Positions 58,508 through 64,000 of a stretch of 64,000 bases of DNA are shown one piece after another (positions within the stretch are counted from its first letter, which is position 1; each line of letters begins with the position of its first letter). Source of the stretch: Endocalyx cinctus. Lineage: Eukaryota > Ascomycota > Sordariomycetes > Amphisphaeriales > Apiosporaceae. The notes beneath the pieces are model-generated. The model did not search any database, was not told the origin of the DNA, and worked only from the letters and a program-made list of their open reading frames with translations. Position numbers and translations under genes: made by a program. The stretch spans positions 903,345 through 967,344 of the forward strand of contig BCKC01000008.1 in the NCBI GenBank assembly GCA_001600455.1. The letters are read 5' to 3'.

Positions 58508-59941
58508 ATGCCGCCACCTCCGCCCCCTCCGTCGCGGAGGACAGACTCCAAAGCCTCGGCTCCCTCGAAAGAAGAAAACATCTACATCCCGTCCTTCATC
58601 AGCAAGCGGCCCTTCTACGCCGGAGAGGAAGGCGAGCAGTCCGACTACCTCGAGCATCAGCGTATACGCAAGTCGAAAGACGACGAGGACGACAAGTCGA
58701 AATGGTACGACCGGGGCAAGAAGCTAGGTCCCGCCGCGACCAAGTACCGCAAGGGCGCGTGCGAGAACTGCGGCGCCATGACGCACAAGGCGAAGGACTG
58801 CCTGAGCCGGCCGCGCGCGAAGGGCGCGCGGTGGACGGGCAAGGACATCCAGGCCGACGAGGTCGTGCAGGAGGTGCAGCTCGGCTGGGACGCCAAGCGG
58901 GATCGGTGGAACGGGTACGACGCGAAGGAGTACCGCCGTGTGGTCGACAAGTACAACCAGATGGAGGACCTGCGGAATAAGCTGTCGGGCGCCGACGGGA
59001 AGGAGGGCGAAAACGAGGACGAGAAAGACGCCGGGGAGAAGTACGCGGAAGAATCCGACATGGGCAGACACCAGAGCACCGCAACGAGGCAGCTTCGGAT
59101 AAGAGAAGATACCGCCAAATATCTGCTGAACCTGGATCTAGAGTCGGCGAAATACGATCCTAAGACAAGAAAGATCGTAGACGCCGGTGCGACGGTGGAT
59201 AAGGCCGCCCAGCTTTTCGCCGAAGAAGGCTTCCTACGAGCGGCGGGAGATGCCGCCGAGTTTGAGAAAGCTCAGAAATATGCGTGGGAAAAGCAGGAGA
59301 GGTCCGGTGACACGAGTCAGCATTTACAGGCTAACCCTACCGCCGGAGAGTTTTATCGCAAGAAAGCAAAAGAGGAAGAGGTTCAGAAGCGTGAAGCGCA
59401 ACGTAAAGCGCTCCTCGACAAGTACGGTGGTGAAGAGCACACAATGCCGGCTCCTTTGAAAGACATGATGGTCACCGAGTCTGAGCAGTTTGTTGAATAC
59501 GATGAATTGGGTCTTATTAAAGGCGCTCCAAAGAGAGTGGCCAAGTCGAAATATGCCGAAGACGTCTTCATCAACAACCACACGTCAGTATGGGGAAGCT
59601 GGTGGTCCAGTTTTAGATGGGGTTACGCATGCTGTCATTCTTTCATCAAGAATAGTTACTGCACAGGAGAAGATGGCAAGAAGGCATGGGAAAATGCCGA
59701 ACGACAGAGAACAGGTGTGGGTCTTGTAGAAGACAATCCAGATCGGGATGATGATTCTAAAGATGATCCTAAGAGTGAGACAGAGGCTGTAGAGTCGAAA
59801 AAACCAGTACCCAAGAAGCGTACTATGGAAGAGATGATGGGCGGTGTTACGGAAGAGGAAATGGATCAATATAGGAAAAAACGGGCAGCAGCGGATGATC
59901 CCATGGCGAAGTTTATGGGCACAGATGAATTAGTTCGTTAA
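58508..59941 (+). CDS. SLU7: Pre-mRNA-splicing factor Slu7 (477 aa)
   Basis: Slu7 is a second-step splicing factor that helps the spliceosome choose and use the 3' splice site. The gene is an uninterrupted ORF. The N terminus is Pro-rich ([11 protein letters not shown]) with [19 protein letters not shown], a conserved Slu7 block. A CCHC zinc knuckle is present at Cys85, Cys88, His93 and Cys98 ([14 protein letters not shown]), and [14 protein letters not shown] and [10 protein letters not shown] follow. The C-terminal half contains SVWGSWW and the [16 protein letters not shown] block typical of the family. The length fits filamentous-fungal orthologues. The first half is notably GC-rich compared with its 3' half. 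The stop lies 237 bp from the convergent RPS9 stop. Confidence 0.96.
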   Translation: MPPPPPPPSRRTDSKASAPSKEENIYIPSFISKRPFYAGEEGEQSDYLEHQRIRKSKDDEDDKSKWYDRGKKLGPAATKYRKGACENCGAMTHKAKDCLSRPRAKGARWTGKDIQADEVVQEVQLGWDAKRDRWNGYDAKEYRRVVDKYNQMEDLRNKLSGADGKEGENEDEKDAGEKYAEESDMGRHQSTATRQLRIREDTAKYLLNLDLESAKYDPKTRKIVDAGATVDKAAQLFAEEGFLRAAGDAAEFEKAQKYAWEKQERSGDTSQHLQANPTAGEFYRKKAKEEEVQKREAQRKALLDKYGGEEHTMPAPLKDMMVTESEQFVEYDELGLIKGAPKRVAKSKYAEDVFINNHTSVWGSWWSSFRWGYACCHSFIKNSYCTGEDGKKAWENAERQRTGVGLVEDNPDRDDDSKDDPKSETEAVESKKPVPKKRTMEEMMGGVTEEEMDQYRKKRAAADDPMAKFMGTDELVR

Positions 59942-60178
59942 TGACATAGCATCCATAAAATTAATTACATACATCACCAAAAATAATCACATCATATCTA
60001 AGTTCACTCATGTAGATTATAGAAAGGTTTAATGTCAGCTTCGTAGTAGAATCATTTTTTCATGCATTCCGAATTCCTGTGGCCTAACGCCTCGAGCCAT
60101 GAACTGATATCACAGACCCATAATATCATGATTTTTTCCGATGCCAAAGTAACCCGTACATAAACCGAGGTGAGTTCT

Positions 60179-60928
60179 TTACTCTTCTTCCTCTTCCTCG
60201 TCGTCATCCTTCTTCTCCGAGGCCTTAGCCTTCTTTCTTCGGACACGACCGGGGCGGCCACCACCAAACGGCGAAGTGAGGGAGAAGTCGATGTGCTTCT
60301 GGGAGTCGAGACGAACGATGAAAGACGGGACGTTGACGATCTGCTTGCCGACGCGGATGTGGCGCTGGCGGATTAGGACACGGGCGTGGTGGATAGACTT
60401 GGCAAGACCCAGCTTGTAGACACAAGTCTGAAGGCGGCGCTCCAAGAAATCTTCGACCTTCAAGGCAAGCACGTAATCGAGCTTCATGCGGGACTCGTCG
60501 AGCACACCGACACGGACGAGACGGCGAATGAGAGCATTACCTTCGAAAAGTCGGCGGGGGTCCTTCTCGTCGAGAGTAAGAAGCTGACTATTACGTGGAT
60601 AAGAATATGCATTAGCGTAAAAAGTCCAGATTTTTCAGTATTATATTAATATATAATGAATTCAATTGTTATTCAACTTACCGGGCAGCACGACGAATCT
60701 TGGAGAGGGTAAGCTGGACACGCCAGACCTCACGCTTGTTACGGAGACCGTATTCACCGACGAGCTTCAACTCGGAGTCACTATGTCGACCATGTCAGTT
60801 TTCCTTCTTCACAAACGACTTAAGCAGAGGCAATCTCATGCTCATTGGCCGGTGATTACTGACAGACGGGCGGCCTCGAAAGGGCGACGGGGGACCTTAG
60901 CGGTCTTAGAGTAAGATAAAGGCGCCAT
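60179..60928 (-). CDS. RPS9: 40S ribosomal protein S9 (uS4) (190 aa)
   Basis: uS4 is a primary-binding protein of the small subunit, near the mRNA entry site. The three exons are 60928-60864, 60780-60682 and 60587-60179, with phase-2 GT-AG introns of 83 and 94 nt. The protein starts [22 protein letters not shown] and continues [20 protein letters not shown]. The S4 RNA-binding domain ([40 protein letters not shown]) and the conserved [17 protein letters not shown] are complete. It ends in a basic then strongly acidic tail ([11 protein letters not shown]), as is common in ascomycetes. Length and sequence are typical. Confidence 0.98.
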
Positions 60929-61375
60929 TATTGCGACTTAATTCCCTTTTTTTTTGAATTGACGGAAAAGGGTGATGTTGGTTGTCGGAAGATGTAAAAG
61001 TTCGCGATGATCACAAAGTAGGAAGAAAAAGAGGAGAGTAGAAAAGAAAGATTGTGTGGAATAGGGCAAGATTGTTAGGCTATACCGGGTTGGGTTAGTG
61101 TACATCTCGTTCGCTTATTTGGCAAGTAGGTACTTTGGTACATTAGAATATTAGGTGAGTGCTTAGACCACCGGCTAGTGTCAGCTGCGAACCATCTGGT
61201 AAACTTCACACAACCTAAACTAAGCGTACTTACTTATTCACCCCTCAAGCAAATTTTACTAAATAGTTATACCCTTGGAATTGAGAAGATCTACCATTAA
61301 ACCTCAACCTACCATCAACCCTTCCACAACAACAAAGCATCGTCAACCCTTCCACGACAATAAAACACCGTCAAA
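60929..61375. promoter_or_regulatory. Bidirectional ribosomal-protein promoter, RPS9-RPL21
   Basis: A 447-bp spacer drives a 40S and a 60S protein gene in opposite directions. It contains GGGTTGGGTTAG at about 61087-61098 (telomere-repeat-like), a GTAGGTAC element near 61128 and, next to RPL21, two 28-bp tandem units with an AACCCTTCC core. Confidence 0.6.
61315..61370 (+). repeat. Two tandem 28-bp units in the RPL21 leader
   Basis: Units 61315-61342 and 61343-61370 agree at 24 of 28 positions, both beginning TCAACCCTTCCAC. A third partial TCAA runs into the start codon at 61376. The core resembles the pyrimidine and AACCC elements of ribosomal-protein leaders. Confidence 0.85.
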
Positions 61376-62030
61376 ATGGGTCACGCTGCGGGTTTACGCG
61401 CCGGCACTCGATATGCCTTCAGCCGAAATTTCAGAGAGAAGGGTATGATCCGCCTCTCGACATACCTTCAGCAATACAAGTATGTTTCGCGATTGAGGAA
61501 AGAATTAGCATAGGAAGTAAAATTTCTAACAATTTATTAGGGTTGGCGATATCGTTGATATAGTTGCGAACGGTGCGGTCCAGAAAGGGTAAGACATGTC
61601 CAAGAAAAAAAAAAAAAAAAAGTCTATTGATTTTACATGGTGGATTTCCGACCGACGAGATGGAATCATGAGCTGATAATTTTTCTCCCAACTTTAAAGT
61701 CTCCCCCACAAGGTCTACCACGGAAAGACCGGCGTCGTCTACAACGTCACGCAGAACGCCGTCGGTGTCATCATCTACAAGAAGGTCAAGCACCGATACA
61801 TCGAGAAGCGCATCAACCTCCGAATCGAGCACGTCCGCCTATCCCGATCCCGAGAAGACTTTTTAAAGCGCGTCAAGCAGAACGCCGAGCTCAAGAAGAA
61901 GGCCAAGGCCGAGGGTACCACAGTCGAGGTCAAGCGACTCCCCGTCATGCCCCGTGCGGCGAGAACGGTATCGATGGCGGATAACCACCCCGAGACGGTG
62001 GTCCCCCTCGCCTACGAGACGACTATCTAA
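61376..62030 (+). CDS. RPL21: 60S ribosomal protein L21 (eL21) (160 aa)
   Basis: eL21 is a large-subunit protein near the central protuberance. The three exons are 61376-61479, 61541-61588 and 61700-62030; intron 2 contains an A run of about 20 nt. The start [19 protein letters not shown] is diagnostic. [39 protein letters not shown] and [19 protein letters not shown] follow, and the protein ends YETTI. All conserved blocks and the expected length are present. It diverges from RPS9. Confidence 0.98.
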
Positions 62031-63632
62031 AGGGTGGTGTTACGGATCTTCTACTATCGGTTGCTTTCATTGTATTTGGGTTTTTTCGCGAGGCCAGGGT
62101 GGAATCCATACTCTGAACACGGCTGGGCATCTACATAAGGCAGTCACAGGGAATGAACCAATAAAAAAAGTTATACCAATACGAATAGATGTGTCTAATC
62201 GGGCGAGCTTTGTGGTGATAATTCTACTCTTTCCTGAGTCGTGATATTGATATCACTAGATACGACTATACTTGTGTGTTGAAATTTAGCCAGCTTCGAT
62301 ACTGGGCCCATCTGAATTCTATTGTGACGGCACATACATGTAATATATAACGGCAATGCTTGAATTAATCAGTACATTAATCGACAATCCTCAAGCCGGC
62401 AAAGAAACAGCATTAAGTATAGCTGGGCTTTTCTTTAAGAAAAATATCAATTCAGAAAAGTGTGCGGTGGGGCTACTGACAGCAGCTGTTCCCACCTGTC
62501 ATACTTTACACAATTTCGAGGTAGTCCCCCGGGTAAGCAGCAAAAGAGACCGTGCTCCCTGCCGTATTCTCAGCAGCAGAGAAACGCATTTCCAGCAAGA
62601 TTCCCATGGCGTCCTTCTACGATCTTGCTCTAGTCGTACTATGGTGTAGGCATTTTACTTATATGCTCTGTGATTGAGAGGGAATTAACCCCATGTACCT
62701 CATAGGTAAGTATTGGGAAATGACATTATGATATGGACATTTGTCGTAAAAGAAAAGAAGGTAAGGATACGAAACCACCCTTCATACAATATTCGTAACT
62801 AGAAGTCGTGATATTCTCAAATAGTGCGGAAGCAACAATCTCATACACAACGTAACATATTATAAATCAGATAATTTAACGTCTTTTATTTAAATCTGAG
62901 CTTGTCTGCTTTTCATTCATGCAAGAAACGCGAGAAAGCGCCCGATATAGCTCTATCTTCCATCAGAGCCGGGGGGCTTTACGTATAAACTAACCACAAC
63001 AAAGAATGCAATGCTATACACACGGGCGTTCACAATTACATTAATAGGTAAAATGATTGCGGTCTCGAAATCGAACATATTGCCCATCATGCTCATGCGT
63101 TGCCCATCCCCAAGTGCCTGCCTCGAACTGCAATGGAAATAATGATTGCAATTCTCCCAGTAATTGCTTTAAAGTACGCCTTGCCGAGACTGGCGACATA
63201 TTCGGCATGAATCCTCGCGACTAGGGAGAGAAAAAAGATTAATATACCGGAACCAGGAGTACACTTAGTGTAATCCCCACCCGCGGTAGGTTTGAGAAAA
63301 CTGTGGCGGCTCGACCCGCAACACAAAAGATAGCGGTAAATACGAATATCGAATAGAGAAAAGAAAATTTGATGAACAGGGATCCATATCGTTGGATGTG
63401 GGTATACTGAAATATGATAGAGAAAACCATCGACCAAGAAGATTAGAGATGGGTTGTTGATGTTACAACATATGCGTGGCCACGAATCTTTAGATGAAAT
63501 GTAAAAGAGAATAACACCACCGACACAGCCAGCACTGAAAATAGAAAGAAAGGGGAAAAAATTATGGCTTTTGAATAGCTACCACGGCGTGCCTAATCAT
63601 AGCCACGACGGAGTAGTAAAAACGAATCTGCA
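62031..63632. other. Convergent 3' intergenic region between RPL21 and the edge gene
   Basis: About 1.6 kb between the RPL21 stop and the stop of the minus-strand gene at the right edge. The frames at 62356-62649 and 63093-63437 lack any recognisable domain. It may include a long 3' UTR of the edge gene. Confidence 0.5.
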
Positions 63633-64000
63633 TTATATAGCCGGGTATGCGCTACCAGGAACCATTGGTGCTGCACCAGCCTTTGAGGGGCTTGATCTTC
63701 CTCCAGGTCCTGCTACTCCACGGGCCGTTGGTAACTGAAAGTCGGGGTTACTATTAAGAATGTTCACTTCATTTCGACCAATTGGTTTCCGCGGTAACAT
63801 ATTTTGTCCATAGCCTTGACCGGGAGGAGGGTTCCATCGAGGATTGATGCCTCTCTGGGACACTGATGTGAAGCCAGAGCGCTCAGATATAGCGGGGCTC
63901 CGAGATCCCGGCCCATTGTGAAGATCCTCGTAGCCGTTCGGGGGGAGTTGATGAGGCCTCGATGCTGGCTCTTCGAAGCGCGGGTCCACATCCTCATAAT
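63633..64000 (-). CDS. C-terminal fragment of a Pro-rich protein, probably palI/Rim9 (partial)
   Basis: The gene enters from beyond the right edge; only its last 121 residues are seen. They begin YEDVDPRFEEPASRP and contain SPAISERSGFTSVSQRGINP, PPPGQGYG and NSNPDFQLP, then a Gly/Pro/Ser-rich end. This disordered tail resembles, from memory, the C terminus of palI/Rim9, the four-helix plasma-membrane pH sensor component of the Pal/Rim pathway. The membrane domain itself lies outside the window, so this remains a suggestion. The final exon carries no internal stop or obvious intron. Confidence 0.55.
   Translation of the reverse strand, partial: YEDVDPRFEEPASRPHQLPPNGYEDLHNGPGSRSPAISERSGFTSVSQRGINPRWNPPPGQGYGQNMLPRKPIGRNEVNILNSNPDFQLPTARGVAGPGGRSSPSKAGAAPMVPGSAYPAI

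Noticed and set aside
63093..63437. 114-codon minus-strand ORF near the right edge
   Set aside because: No recognisable domain; it lies just downstream of the palI-like stop and could be 3' UTR.

Overview
The window is nuclear DNA of a filamentous ascomycete (Pezizomycotina). The genes carry short spliceosomal introns (mostly 50-110 bp) with GTRNGT donors, CTAAC/CTGAC-type branch sites and AG acceptors. The proteins are fungal in type: a GPI-anchored class III chitinase, a Pcl/Pas1-type cyclin, Ipi1, Cox13, Rev3, Slu7 and an Nvj2-like SMP protein. I cannot fix the class. An adjacent APN2-COX13 pair is the gene pair that flanks the mating-type locus in many Sordariomycetes, Leotiomycetes and Eurotiomycetes. 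Sixteen protein genes are supported, fifteen complete and one cut by the right edge, plus one doubtful ORF. I see no tRNA, rRNA, CRISPR, intact transposon or secondary-metabolite cluster. All splice junctions below were worked out by hand: donor, acceptor and phase agree, and every complete model has a length divisible by three.

Layout. 1-12 kb is mostly non-coding and holds one three-exon gene for an unnamed conserved fungal protein (6517-3606, minus). 11.5-22.2 kb is an RNA- and ribosome-biogenesis block: a Roadblock/LC7 dynein light chain diverging from IPI1; a Ded1/Vasa-like DEAD-box helicase with a tryptophan/glycine-rich tail; an Rpr2/Rpp21 RNase P/MRP subunit diverging from SUB2. 22.2-32.9 kb is a roughly 10.7 kb stretch with no convincing gene. 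It is rich in A/T homopolymers and broken by a 75-base assembly gap, and it ends in a long pyrimidine-rich, G-poor leader for a PHO85-type cyclin (32943-35026). 35-38.2 kb is empty. A serine-rich, GPI-anchored GH18 chitinase (41339-38166, minus) and a pirin (44003-42957, minus) follow.

44.5-64 kb is a compact housekeeping block: APN2 (minus) diverging from COX13 (plus); an SMP-domain lipid-transfer protein (minus); REV3, the catalytic subunit of polymerase zeta (minus), diverging from SLU7 (plus); RPS9/uS4 (minus) diverging from RPL21/eL21 (plus) across a 447 bp shared promoter; and the 3' end of a probable palI/RIM9 gene at the right edge.

Most useful second looks: (1) a MAT-flank-like gene block with pirin and chitinase where a MAT idiomorph would be expected; (2) a GC-AG intron and a WG-rich C-terminal tail in the Vasa-like helicase; (3) a 13-nt micro-exon and an intron-retention switch for the zinc finger in APN2; (4) a 693-bp first intron with an 11-bp tandem repeat in SUB2; (5) dispersed TACCTAGGTA-type motif clusters in intergenic DNA; (6) a 28-bp tandem duplication directly upstream of the RPL21 start. 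I found no clear undescribed multi-gene system.
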